A stretch of 64,000 nucleotides of DNA. It comes from Punica granatum (lineage: Eukaryota > Streptophyta > Magnoliopsida > Myrtales > Lythraceae). Below, one piece after another: positions 12,950-23,660 of the stretch. The notes below the pieces were generated by a model. It searched no databases. It worked only from the letters and a program-made list of their open reading frames with translations, and was not told where the DNA came from. The DNA lies in the NCBI RefSeq assembly GCF_007655135.1, contig NC_045127.1, forward strand, positions 11,665,001 to 11,729,000. Reading direction: 5' to 3'. The first letter of the stretch is position 1; every line of letters starts with the position of its first letter. The position numbers and the translations under genes were made by a program.

Positions 12950-12999
12950 TAAAAGAAATAACAGAGATGGATTTAAGGGAGCGCGGGGGCCAGGATATG

Positions 13000-15150
13000 A
13001 AAAGAAATTATTGGATATTGTCAACCTATGTACATTACAATTTACAAGTCTTTCCTTTCACGTAGGATTGTGCGGAAAGCCATACAACTAGGTCGAACCA
13101 ACCGATCATTATACCCATAAGTTGATATTGTCTCATGCTGGATTTTTCCGGTGCGAGTAAATTCGAGCTCAGACCTAGTCTTTTAACACACAGACCGAAC
13201 TTGAAAGGAGAGGTCAAAAATTTGGATTCACTAGAACTTATATTTTGTGAAATTTCGAGATGTTTTCCGTTTATTAGTTGAGATTAATTTTAGCTTAAAT
13301 ATCGACTTCATTATAAGTATGAGGTGTTTCTTATGAGATTTTTTTTTTCCTTAGGAGATAATGACACAGATCAAGTCATTTTGCCGATAATTAATGTATA
13401 TATTTGGTGTCCTGGGGCGAGGCAGAGTTTGTGACCTGATGTATATCCGTATGAAGTGATTTTCTTTTAACTCTGGTTAATTCAGTTTGAGTCGGATCTA
13501 TTAAGAGTAAAGCTCTCTGTAGGTGGGTTTTCTTTTAACTCTGGTTAATTCAGTTTGAGTCGGACCTATTAAGAGTAAAGCTCTCTGTAGGTGGGTTTTC
13601 TTTATTAACAAAAAAGAACTCAAAGATTTACTTAAGGGAAACAAGTGCGGATCACTTGAATCATGTTCTACCTCTTTTTACATTAAAAGACTAATAAAGA
13701 AAAAGAAAAAGGAAACACACCTTTAATGAATTATTTGTGTACCTAATTAATCTAATATTAATAATTGCATCCCTTCCACGTATTGTCCTTAGTATCTCCA
13801 AATATTAATAGTGTGATCAAAACTGATATTTGAAATACATGTGTTTTGGGAAAAATAATTCAGTATGCATACAACTAATATTTTATGTAATCGTGATCCT
13901 AATATTTTTCGATTACAAAGAAAGTCCGTAAATTTAATACAATAAAGTAAAAATTTTAATATGAATAACTAATATTGTATGTAATCATGATCCTAACTTT
14001 ATTGGCAAATCAGTTTCATATCCGTCCGATATACCTACCAATCACCCTTTGGCAAACGACTTTTACCACGATTAAATTCCGAGAATATTCAAAATTGATT
14101 TGTACTAATAATATATCATATGGCTGCTCCCAGTAGTCAACTTTGGCTGACGATGGATGTCATGATTTAATTAAATTATTATTTCCAATCGTTTTCATAT
14201 TCTGAAAAATCCCCACCGACATAATTGACGCTTATTAACTGAAATTTCTTTTCTGACATATATATAACTATGAAATATCTATTTTTTATTTTCCCACCAT
14301 CTGTGATGGAGTTTGGTGCGATTAATTTATGGTATCACGATTGATACCGAAAGACTACTTTACTACTTCAGAAAGAAGAAAATTAAGCACTAATAAAGCA
14401 GGCATATTGAGTCGTTATTATCAACTTGTTGCTAATATATGCCATAAATAAATCGATTTTTCAATTTCCTTGAGAAAACATCCTTCATTTGTTTCACTTT
14501 CCAATCTCTGTTAAAACAAAATTCAATTTTCTTGATTCATTTTCCGTTTAATATACATAGAAATAAGACGCTCCGCTAGTGTAGATAAGGATTTTCATGT
14601 TTTATTACTAACAGGATTACGCATCAAAAAGGGCATTTTTGTTGGAGCAACTATTTCTATCGTGATCAAACTGATGATGTGCGGGTTCAAGATTTGAAAG
14701 ATGGATCAAATCGAGATTCTATATAAAATATAAAAAGATATTTTCCGGATCTGGCTTAACTCGCATATTTTTTGTTTTTAAAAGGGCATCGTTTGGAAGA
14801 AAATGGCAGTTATTGCTCTTACAAGTCCATCGTAGAGTTGGCGCAAAAAGAAAGCCCATCGTAGAGAAATATCTTAAATTATATTAGCTCATAGTGATAT
14901 AATGAGAAAAAAATTGATAAAATTATTATAATTAAAAATAATTATAAAAATTAATTAAGCGATTAATACTTATATTCTTATTTAAAATAATTTAATTAAT
15001 ATTTTTCACGCCTTACGGTGAGATAAGAATATTTAAGAATTATTTCCATTGTATCTATCTGATATGGGATGTGGCATCATCATAGCCTTTTGAGAGACTA
15101 GAGTGCTGAGCATATGGCTAGGACGCTGCGTTTCTTGTGACAACTAGATT
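13000..15150. other. AT-rich intergenic region
   Basis: No gene recognised. It holds the 68-bp tandem duplication at 13460 and otherwise low-complexity AT-rich DNA. Confidence 0.5.
13460..13595. repeat. 68-bp direct tandem duplication
   Basis: Two copies of a 68-bp unit beginning TTTTCTTTTAACTCTGG and ending CTGTAGGTGGG lie at 13460-13527 and 13528-13595, with one visible mismatch (GGATC/GGACC). Non-coding and evidently recent. Confidence 0.85.
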
Positions 15151-15157
15151 TTGACCC

Positions 15158-15525
15158 CACTACTAAAAGTTTATCAATTATAGATGAAAATTTTTCCTCA
15201 ATAAATCGTAGAGATTCCATCTAAAAAAATTATCGGTGACATATCGACGATGAATCTTTCGATGGAAAATCGAGGGAAAATTTTCCACGATAATACTGAG
15301 GCATTTTGCATATTATCAAGGAAATTTTCCTTGATAAATCCCTCGATATTTGGTTACTGACGGAGTTCCAGCAAATTATTGAAAAAAAGTTTCCCACAAT
15401 AAAAGTGTCCTTTATTTTTTATTTATTCCAAGGCTTTAGAGAGGGATTTTTCCTCGGTACTGGTAACCGTATGTTGCTGACGGAATTCCGGCAAAATGTG
15501 CCCTCGGTAATAGCCCTTATTTAGT
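15158..15525. mobile_element. CACTA (En/Spm)-like terminal remnant
   Basis: It begins CACTACTAAAAG and is followed by repeated subterminal motifs of the kind GAGGGAAAATTTT, GACGGAGTTCC, GACGGAATTCC, CCTCGGTAAT and CCTCGGTACTGG. Such clustered CGACGG/CCTCGG motifs are typical of CACTA element ends. No transposase frame is seen. The opposite terminus is not clean (TTATTTAGT), so this is a degenerate or internally deleted copy. Confidence 0.5.
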
Positions 15526-15529
15526 CATG

Positions 15530-16290
15530 CTCGTGCAACGCACGTAAATCATGATTAACTTGAGTGATTAAAATGGAAACTAATTCCTCTAAGAAGCTTC
15601 CATATCCGGCGCTACATGGTACTATTTTATTTTGTTTTATTTTTGTTATATGTTAACTTCAAAGAAAATTATAATTATTTTTTCATTATTTTTGAATATA
15701 TACAAATTTTTTCACAGGAATAAAAAGGGAATTTTTCAGTTAAATTTAATAAATTAATTAATAATTAAGAGAAAAATTGAATAGAAGAGAAAGAAGAATG
15801 AGCGTGCGGCCAGTTGAGCAAGAACGTGGAGAGAGAGGACAGAGAGGATAGAGAGGGAGAAAAAGAAACAGGAAAATAGGGAAATGGGTAGTTCTAAAAA
15901 GTCAAAGTTATTATTTTATCCTCAATTTAATGGATATAAATTAATTCAATTACTTTTTAAAAGGTATTATGGGGAAAGAAAATTAGATAAACTTTCTTCC
16001 TTCTCCCATATAATAGTAATAGAAGATAACGGTGTGAGCTCAACACCCATGAGATGGAGTTCCACCCAAAAAAGAATTCTTTTTTTTTTCTTTTTTAGAG
16101 AAAACATTCAATTTAATTCTCGAACGATCATATTATAATCCACTCTGATACTATATTGAATTTTCATTAGATTTATGCGGATCTAGTCACATATCCACTT
16201 AAAAACTCAATATGTTAAATGTTGTACCCAAATCACAAATAAATCCATTATATTACTCTAATTTTTTGCACGTGGGATTCTTACTTTCAA
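15530..16290. other. Intergenic DNA downstream of PR-10 remnant C
   Basis: No gene recognised. AT-rich with an A/G-rich stretch at about 15770-15880. Confidence 0.45.
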
Positions 16291-16292
16291 GA

Positions 16293-16803
16293 TCACACAT
16301 TATAGGCTTCCAGATTGACTGAGAGGTGGGCTTCAATGGCCTTGAACATTACCACAGCCTTCTCTTTCCTGGCCTTGATATGCTCCTCCTTGATTTCGAT
16401 ACCCTCCTTTGTGTAGTACTTGCTGGTGCTCTTGCAGACGCATCTACCACCGAGCCCCACCTCGAACTTGAGCTCATTCGAGATCTTCTCGAGTGCACCC
16501 ATCAAGGCATCCCCCTCAACGATCATGTAGTTGCACGTGATCTTCTCCTTGTCCAGCTCATCAACCCGGTGCTTCATTGACTTTTTTTTTTTTCCTTGCT
16601 GAGCCGTGGTGTCTGAGCTTCAGTCAACAAATCCTCGGGTTCTATGAACCCCGGCGACGCAACGAGTCGGTAATCATGCCAAATGCACTTCGGTGGCTCC
16701 AGGGAATTTCGAACCCGAGATCAAGTGGTTACTTAAACTCTTCCTTAACTACAAGGTCAAATCCCTTGAAATTAGTACTTCACTGACTTGACCAAGCTGG
16801 CTG
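16293..16803 (-). pseudogene. PR-10 copy C: exon 2 only, split by a SINE
   Basis: Exon 2 is recognisable from [11 protein letters not shown] through [14 protein letters not shown] to the C-terminal helix ([18 protein letters not shown]). The exon's first bases (16790-16803, reading SLVKS at the splice acceptor CTTGCAG) are separated from the rest by a 194-bp SINE at 16584-16777. No exon 1 follows upstream; intron-like sequence runs to about 16895, where another repeat fragment begins. The stop has shifted so that the frame ends EAYNV. It is closest to copies D and E. It cannot make a normal PR-10 protein. Confidence 0.88.
16584..16777 (-). mobile_element. tRNA-type SINE inserted in a PR-10 exon
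   Basis: Read on the - strand, the insert starts near 16777. It has an A-box-like stretch (TAGTTAAGGAAG), a B box (GGTTCGAAATTCC), a GGAGCCACCG block, and ends in a run of about 12 A. It is flanked by CTTCATTGACTT (16572-16583) and CTTCACTGACTT (16778-16789), a 12-bp target duplication with one mismatch. Copies D and E have the uninterrupted exon at this position. It belongs to the same family as the SINE at 55015-55191 (shared TTTAAGTA, GGTTC, GGAGCCACCG and GAAGCTCAG blocks). Confidence 0.88.
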
Positions 16804-16895
16804 CAAGACAAGAAGGAATAATTGATCAACCGGGTTGTCCTAATAAATTATGCTCATGTTATGAAAAGTGCAGTTGCACCAAATTTTTAACATTT

Positions 16896-16980
16896 TATTT
16901 TTTTCGGTGTGTACCCTGTTATTCGGAAATCCAACGGGCCCCAAATAATCCGGTCTTAACCGAATCGGCCCACTAAGAGA
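16896..16980 (-). mobile_element. 3' fragment of a second SINE family
   Basis: On the - strand it reads TTAGTGGGCCGATTCGG and ends near ACACCGAAAAAAA. This matches the 3' half of the SINE at 34548-34734 (TTAGTGGGCTGACTTGG ... CACACCGAAAAA). The 5' half with the promoter boxes is absent. It sits at the point where the PR-10 copy C intron is lost. Confidence 0.65.
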
Positions 16981-16999
16981 GTAAAGAGAAGAGAATTTG

Positions 17000-17680
17000 T
17001 CTTTTAAAGGTGTCTCTTGAAAAAAATGGGGTGATAATGAGTTTTACAGTTCACTAATTAATTCTATCGTCGAGAAAATTTTAAATGAACCTATTTGATA
17101 GACGATATGATCAGAAAGAATCTTTAGAATTGTTTCAATTAAGAACAACTAGTATTCAAGCCAGCGCGCTGCATGGGCCCTTGGATTTTGTTTTGGTCGT
17201 TTTTTTCGTAAATAAATAATTGAATTTTTTTAACTATAATACATGTTGCTTATGGTTTACATGTATTATTATGTATTAACTAATGTAATCTTGATTTGGA
17301 GTATATATTAGTAGTTGCTTCTTCTTTTTTGGGACAATGGAATGTACTTTTTAATATGAACAATTAATATGACAATGAAATCTGAAATATACTATATAAA
17401 AATAGAATGTAATATTTTCATATGTACCATTTCATTTATTGAGATACGAAATATAGGGTCATCTTGCATTTAGTAGTAGCAGGAGTTACATTTTTGCAAT
17501 CCGGAGTCTAAAAAGTTCAATGTCCATAACATCTATTAGACATTCCAATGCTCATTTCCAATAGTAGGCCACTTGAATGTCAATGGCAGATTGTCGATCA
17601 AATATTGTGGCAATATGGCCCTTCTATTGGAAAGACAAAGATTGAGAGCATCTATGTTGTCGCCGAACTTAAGCATCTGA
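17000..17680. other. Intergenic DNA
   Basis: AT-rich; no gene recognised except the possible tail of the F-box-like remnant that follows on the - strand. Confidence 0.4.
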
Positions 17681-17685
17681 GTGAA

Positions 17686-17979
17686 TTATTGATAGGATCT
17701 TTGATCGTCGATAACAAGTAATGCGATCGAGTAGTGATATAGACATTGTAGGAATTTCATTGATGGCGCTCTCCTTAGGTAGAGAATTCCTTCGATGCTT
17801 TTCATCCAACGAAAGAATAGATGTGTTCCATAAAGCAACATAGCGGATATGTTACCCTTGTTTGCTATCTGTTTCAAGAACCTTATTCCGGAGTGATCCA
17901 ACATAGGGAGCCGAGGCATTAGGTCGTATAGGTTGAGTTGCCTCAAATTTGCGAGGTCATCCGACATTATCCAGAACAT
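17686..17979 (-). pseudogene. F-box / SEL1-like repeat protein remnant
   Basis: A 97-codon frame reads NLYDLMPRLPMLDHSG, then FLKQIANKGNISAMLLYG, then YHYSIALLVIDDQ. The pattern FL-x-C/A-NKGN-x-A-x-YG resembles the part after the F-box in the plant family of putative F-box proteins related to At2g35280 (FL..C..SGNPEA.Y..G). No F-box precedes it and no complete gene surrounds it, so it is probably a decayed fragment. The identification rests on pattern memory and is moderate to weak. Confidence 0.4.
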
Positions 17980-18515
17980 TGTAGAGCTGTCAAATAAAGA
18001 ATTTTAAAATTTAAATAAAATTTTTAATAACCTGAAACATTGTCATACTTCTTTCACACTCCAAAGTGCAAGTTATCAATTTTCATATAGCGAAGAGAGT
18101 GGCTCAACTGAAATTAATCTTCTCCATGTTCTTGGAATCACCAGAGACAAAAATAGAAGCAAGTCCAGGAGCTTTTCGACCGAAGCAATAGGCAACTGCT
18201 TTTTGACCGAAGCAATAAGCAAGTTGATGTCGTACTAAATTAATATCAAATCAATAGTTTGTGCAGTTTTAAGTCAAGAAAAAATATTCGTGCTAGAATT
18301 GATAAATTGTGAAAAAATTATATTTTTTTACGTAATTAACCCGATTTTATATGAATAATATTAATGTCTGTTTTATCTTGACCCAGAAATTTTGTCTTTA
18401 AAAATGCCTCCCAGAAGAAATGATTTGTTATTGCTCTTAAAGATGACCCTCCTGTCCCTCCAATGTGGGAGGTCCTCATCATAAACATCTATGGCGATGG
18501 TTAGATCTCATCGCA

Positions 18516-18690
18516 CGTGAAACTTGGTATTTGGAAGTCCAATGGGTTACCCACTAATCCAATCAAGCAAGATCGGCACACTAAGGGTTACAGTTTTCTT
18601 AACATGAATTTTCTCACTTTACAAGATTCGAACCCGAGACCTTATATAAGGAGAACAATCGGCGAACCATTTGAACCAACCATCGTTGGT
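18516..18690 (-). mobile_element. SINE (same family as 34548)
   Basis: On the - strand it reads TTGGTTCAAATGGTTCG, then GTCTCGGGTTCGAATCTTG (B box), then CCTTAGTGTGCCGATCTTG and GATTGGATTAGTGGG. The same order of blocks occurs in the SINE at 34548-34734. Borders are approximate because no target duplication was resolved. Confidence 0.65.
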
Positions 18691-19092
18691 CTTAAGACTT
18701 TAATTTGTATTTCAAACAATCTTAGCAGTGTTAGTGCATTATATCAAGCGAAAAAAATTTCATAAAAATATGTGAGGCCTAAACCATCAATAATTAATAT
18801 GTATCGATGCAAAAGCTGGTATCCCTTAAACCTTGCTCAGTAAGTAAAATTCATAAGGTGAGGAGCGAATGTTCAATAGATGATAAAATGCTGACATAAT
18901 TTATTGGGCACAAGTATAAGCTTTCCACAGTACTGTATATATGTATATATATTGCAGTATTTGCAAGTGCAACACCAACTCACGTTTCAAGAGCAAACAG
19001 AAAATCGAACATCGCTTATTGACATAATAAACCCGAAAATACAGTACTCCAAATAAATGATACGATGGGAAATCGGTAACCGAGGAGAATAA

Positions 19093-19846
19093 TTAGTTAT
19101 AGGAGTCTGGATTGGCCAAGAGGTGGGCTTCGATGGCCTTGAACATTACCATGGCTTTCTCTTTCCCGGCCTTGATCTGCTCCTCCTTTATCTCAATACT
19201 CTCCTTCGTATAGTACTTGCTGGTGTTCTTGCAGACACATCCGCCGTCGGGCCCCACCTCGAATTCGAGCTCATTCGTGATCTTCTCGAGCGCACCCATC
19301 AAGGCATCCCCCTCAATGATCGTGTAGCTGTACCTCAGCTTCTCCTTGTCCAGCTCGTCTACCCGGTGCTTCACTGAGTTGAACGTGCTGGCTGCAAGAC
19401 AATAACGAATAAGTTGATCAACCGGGCTGCTCATGTTGTGATCGGTGCAGTTGCACCAAATCCTTAATTTTCTCTCTCTTTTCTTCCTAATTAACAAATT
19501 GCGTAGACCATGAGACTAATAGGTAAAGTTTTTTATCATTTTTCTTTGTGGTGATTTTTGTGACTCGTTGGCTGTCAAGAAAGACCGAGATAAACTGAAA
19601 GCATAATGTAGAGAGACCGTGCTCACCATCACCGAAGTGTACCAATTTGATAGTCCCGGGCCCACCATCACCGAAGTGTACCAATTTGATAGTCCCGGGC
19701 CCACCATCGCCTTCAACAGTCTCGACGCTCTTGATAGCCTGCGGGAGGATGGTGGCGACAAGTTTGTCATCGAGGACAAAGGCTTTGAACATCCGGACCG
19801 GCGAGATCGAGGTGGAGACCTCCATAGAGTAGCTAACAACACCCAT
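19093..19846 (-). CDS. PR-10 / Bet v 1-like protein, copy D, with internal 13-residue repeat
   Basis: Exon 1 is 19627-19846 (220 nt) and exon 2 is 19093-19391 (299 nt); together they encode about 172 aa. The frame is open, with splice signals GTGAGC and CTTGCAG. The start is [10 protein letters not shown] and the tail reads NPDSYN. A perfect 39-bp tandem duplication (19626-19664 and 19665-19703) repeats the glycine-rich loop and following strand, [13 protein letters not shown], adding 13 residues. In known structures this loop and strand form part of the ligand cavity edge, so the insertion may disturb folding. The protein may be non-functional despite the intact frame. Its inverted partner E lacks the duplication. 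A TATA box is at 19963-19969. Confidence 0.85.
19626..19703. repeat. 39-bp perfect tandem duplication inside PR-10 copy D
   Basis: Two adjacent identical 39-bp units starting CCATCACCGAAGTGTACC, followed by a partial third (CCATCGCC). In frame; see copy D. It covers the end of exon 1 up to the donor site. Confidence 0.95.
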
Positions 19847-19962
19847 GACTTTTTTAGGATTGAAAATTCTCTTAATGGGAAGATTATATGAGTAATGTAA
19901 TTCGAAGAAGAAACTATGGAAGAATGTTTTAATTTGTGGAGATGTGAGTAGAAAGAGGTGCC

Positions 19963-19969
19963 ATTTATA
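19963..19969 (-). promoter_or_regulatory. Putative TATA box of PR-10 copy D
   Basis: TATAAAT on the - strand about 120 bases before the start codon. The partner copy E has TATAAATA at the equivalent place. Confidence 0.6.
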
Positions 19970-20141
19970 GATTCACACACCCAAGCCCAAGGGGTACCTC
20001 TCACAGTGGGAAGTAGTTTCAATGCCCTCTAGTTCTTGTTTGGAAGTTTCCAAAGAACATAAAATAATTGTCATATTTCCGCACTATAGACAAGTTTTTG
20101 TCTTCTTTTTTTCATTTTCATGGTTAGGTAAGATTCTGATT

Positions 20142-20264
20142 GTACCCTGGTCTGTCAGCTTGGGGCAAGGCTACCGCCTTAAGTGCCTAAGTCAAATAAA
20201 CCGAGTTATTGCGAAAGCATGGGGATTGGGTTCGGTTTATTGTTCCACCGAAATATAAAAGAAA
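20142..20264. mobile_element. 123-bp insertion with 12-bp TSD in the left palindrome arm
   Basis: Flanked by AAGATTCTGATT at 20130-20141 and 20265-20276. It ends in an A-rich stretch (CCACCGAAATATAAAAGAAA). The right arm has a single copy of the target and no insert (about 22549-22560). The A-rich end and variable-length duplication suggest a 5'-truncated SINE or other LINE-mobilised sequence. It has no clear polymerase III boxes. Confidence 0.75.
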
Positions 20265-20845
20265 AAGATTCTGATTACCTAGTCATATTCAATCATTTTT
20301 GTGTATACTAGAAAGGATTATATACTAGAAAAGGACTGCACATGGTTCGAGGATTAAACTCTTCAAACTACTTAGTTCGATGTCACAATAATCGTGAGCC
20401 TTTGAATCTACAAACTAAAAACAACAAAAAGGAAAAAACAAAAAACAAAAAAGAACTAGAGAGAAATTTGATTTGCGGGTCTGGTGAAAACGCTGAACAG
20501 AAGAGACAATTCTCTTTGCCTTGAATATCCTTCTAACCAGCTAATTAATTAATTAGATTACTAGGGAAAGAAGGACAAGAAAGGGGATCTCAAGCATAAG
20601 AAAAATAAAAATACTATTTGCATGTGATTAGAGTTTGAATTTGAGCATCATAGTAGTCAGAACTAAATGAATTTCTTTTTTGGTGGAAAGAACTAAATGA
20701 ATTTTTTGGACAATGTAGTTTAATAAAGTATTTCATTATAAATTTAATCAAGTCTTCCATTATAAATTTTCCAATGTGGTGCCTTCGATTACAAGAAAGA
20801 TCCATAAATTTACTGGAATAATATGAAACGGGAAATTAAATATTA

Positions 20846-21794
20846 GAAATAAAAAATTTTATTGACAAGAATTGAGCGTATGACCTCCAATTTATTCTTG
20901 ATTGAGGCGAGTGTCACTGTAATAATTCCTTTTCTCTATTATGACAAGATGATTGATTTCTTCTTTAATTTTTTCAGTTACGAATGAGATCAGTGAGTAA
21001 TTAAAGGGAATAGAACGAGACCTGTGAGTAATTAAAGGGAATAGAGAAAGGTAAAATAAAAGGATAAAAAAAAAATCTCCACTGGTGAAATGGACTAGGT
21101 CTCAGGGCAATGCCCCTTCAGGCAACCCCTTTTCTCATCATGATTTATTTTAATATACAAAACTCTGATTCCTAAATCCTAATCGATCTTGAATAGGACA
21201 TTGACTTTAACAACTTCACATTATAGTACCATCAACAACTTCTCTTTTGATTTTTTTGCTTAGTAACAACGGTACTACTCCAGAGCAATGCAATAGTAGG
21301 TAAGGCATGGGTGCAGTACGTCGGGGTACCACAAAATTTGCCTAGCAAGAAGAGATATAATTCACTGAAAAGTTATGGGAGGATGAGATTCGCATTTGTG
21401 ATATCTGCGAGGAAACATTCGCATGTTCTGATGCTCTATTTCCCCATGGTTAATGCCCTTTTCTTTAGGCTCGATCTTTCCTATTTGATGAGAAACTTGC
21501 TGGTCTATGATCCTGCTGGTGCACCCAAGTGTCCCAACATCACCGGAAGTCTCAAACTGGATTCTGTAGACGATTGAGTCAAGCCAAGCGAAATATGTAT
21601 GTGTCGCCTTAACTCATTATGTAGCCATCACGAGAGCACCACATAGCACAAATTTACTCAATTTTCACCTTGTAGCACGGTTTTAGAATTTAGCACTACA
21701 AATCACAATTTCACTGTCAAATCTAATGTGCCATTTAATGGGCATTAGAAAAATTGACAAAAAGCTGAGTTGGCTTTGACAGTGGGATTTTCCT
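20846..21794. other. Central spacer of the palindrome
   Basis: About 950 bases not matched by the arms. An 88-codon + strand frame at 21311-21577 has no recognisable motif. No other gene is seen. Confidence 0.45.
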
Positions 21795-22043
21795 GCACAC
21801 TGTTTAATTTCCCGTTTCATATTATCCATTATATCTATGGATCCTTCTGTAATCGAAGGCATCACATAGGAAAATTTATGACGGAATACTTGATTCTATC
21901 GCTTGAGAATATACTTGCGATTCGTCGGTCACGGTTGTAACTATGCGAATTTCAACTACATTATCCCGTAATTTCTTTTAGTTCTGACTAATAAGATGCT
22001 CAAAATCAAACTCTAGTAGCATGTAAATAGTATTTTTATTTTC

Positions 22044-22209
22044 ACGGGTTACAAGGTTGGCCTATGGGCTTAGTATATGAAATAGAAATTATAATAGCTA
22101 CTAAATGGATACGGGTAGTCCCACTAAATATCGAACCTGGAACGTCTTGATTACCAAGTAAGATTATGCGCCATTGAGTTACACCCTTTTTTTTTATCCT
22201 CGTTTTTAT
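22044..22209 (-). mobile_element. tRNA-like SINE in the right palindrome arm
   Basis: Flanked by GTATTTTTATTTTC at 22030-22043 and 22210-22223, a perfect 14-bp duplication. On the - strand it has TAACTCAATGGCGCATAATC (A-box-like) and GTTCCAGGTTCGATATTTAG (B-box-like). The left arm has one copy of the target (near 20609) and no insert. A diverged relative is at 48412-48545. Confidence 0.8.
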
Positions 22210-22732
22210 GTATTTTTATTTTCTTATGTTTGAGGTATCCCCTTTCTTGTCCATTCTTCCTTTAGTACATTAATTAATAAATAGTTGGTTCGATATATCA
22301 AAGGCAAAACGAATTGTCTCCATTTACCCAAAAAATGGGAATCGTCTCCTTCTCTTCAGAGTTTGTCGGACAAGCAGGCCCAGATCAAAATCTGGCTCTT
22401 TTTTTCTTTCTTTCTTTTTTTAATCTATTGAATCGAATACTCCCGATTGTGGCATAGTTTGAGGACTATAATTTTCGCTGCAAATATGATTCATTTCCAG
22501 TATAGTAGTCCATTCTAGTATAAACCAAAATGTTCGAATATGACTAGCTACTATTAGAATCTTACCTAACCATGAAAATGAAAATTAAAGAAGAGGACGA
22601 AAGGAATGCTCTATAGTGTGGAAATATGACATTCTTCTTTAATGTCCTTTGGAGACTTCCAAACAAGGATGAGAAAGCAATGAAACTTCTTCCAACTGTG
22701 AGAGGTACCCCTTGGGCTTTGGGGTGTGAATC

Positions 22733-22740
22733 TATAAATA
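22733..22740 (+). promoter_or_regulatory. Putative TATA box of PR-10 copy E
   Basis: TATAAATA about 120 bases upstream of the start codon at 22856. Confidence 0.6.
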
Positions 22741-22855
22741 GCAGCTCTTTCTTCTCACATCTCCACAAATCAAAACATTTTTCCTTAGTTTCTTCTTCTA
22801 ATTACATAACTCATATAATCTTCCCATTAAGAGCATTTTCAATCGTAAAAGAGTC

Positions 22856-23660
22856 ATGGGTGTTGTTAGCTACTCTATGGAGGTCTCCACCTCGATCTCG
22901 CCGGCCCGGATGTTCAAAGCCTTTGTCCTCGATGACAAACTCATTCCCACCATCCTCCAGCAGGCTATCAAGAGCGTCGAGACTGTTGAAGGAGATGGTG
23001 GGCCCGGGACTATCAAATTGGTGCACTTCGGTGATGGTGAGCATGGTCTCCCTATGTTACGCTTTCAATATATATATCATATTTTCACCTGTGTCATGAT
23101 GAAAACAAGATTTTTAATGTTCTATGCCGGTAAAACACGGATACTTTCTTCCATTTTTTCCAGTTTTCCACCTTTCTTGATCAGCAACGCGTGATGAAAA
23201 TCATTACAAAGAAAAATGATAAAGAAAATTCCCTATTAAGCTCATGGTCTACACAATTTGTTAATTAGGAAGAAAAGAGAGAGAATTAAAAATTTGGGTC
23301 AACTGCACCGATCATAAAAAGAGCAGAGCAGTTGATCAACTTATTCCTTATTGTCTTGCAGCCAGCACGTTCAACTCAGTGAAGCACCGGGTAGACGAGC
23401 TGGACAAGGAGAAGCTGAGGTACAGCTACACGATCATTGAGGGGGATGCCCTGATGGGTGCGCTCGAGAAGATCACGAATGAGCTCAAATTCGAGGCGGG
23501 GCAGGGCGGCGGATGCGTCTGCAAGAGCACCAGCAAGTAATACACGAAGGAGGGTATTGAGATCAAGGAGGAGCAGATCAAGGCCGGGAAAGAGAAAGCC
23601 ATGGTAATGTTCAAGGCCATCGAAGCCCACCTCTTGGCCAACCCAGACTCCTATAACTAA
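22856..23660 (+). pseudogene. PR-10 copy E with premature stop
   Basis: The only PR-10 copy on the + strand. Exon 1 is 22856-23036 (181 nt) and exon 2 is 23362-23660 (299 nt), with clean splice sites (GTGAGC and CTTGCAG). Exon 1 reads [10 protein letters not shown], with the glycine loop [10 protein letters not shown]. In exon 2 the family's SKYYTKE segment reads SK-stop-YTKE, with TAA at 23538-23540, removing about 40 residues including the C-terminal helix. The downstream frame is still open to NPDSYN, so the stop is recent. It is the inverted duplicate of copy D. A product of about 119 aa without the last helix would probably not fold as a PR-10 protein. Confidence 0.9.

Larger units (their letters stand above)
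18890..20845. repeat. Left arm of a large palindrome carrying PR-10 copy D
   Basis: The sequence is the reverse complement of about 21795-23870, apart from small indels and three insertions. Matching landmarks outside the genes are: TGTGCCCAATAAATTAT downstream of E versus its complement near 18905; ATAATATGAAACGGGAAATTAAA at about 20820 versus its complement near 21810; and the promoter region. The arms are about 2 kb and are separated by roughly 950 bases. Confidence 0.85.

Noticed and set aside
16326..16580. Plus-strand open frame of 84 codons opposite PR-10 exon 2 (also at 19123, 23376 in reverse, 48577 and 53780)
   Set aside because: These are antisense shadows of conserved PR-10 exons; their text varies with the real exon and has no motif of its own.
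19516..20022. 168-codon minus-strand frame overlapping PR-10 copy D
   Set aside because: It is a frame-shifted reading through promoter and exon 1 of copy D; the partner arm shows the same shadow, which follows from the duplication.
21311..21577. 88-codon frame in the palindrome spacer
   Set aside because: No recognisable motif, no splice or promoter support; left unannotated apart from the spacer note.
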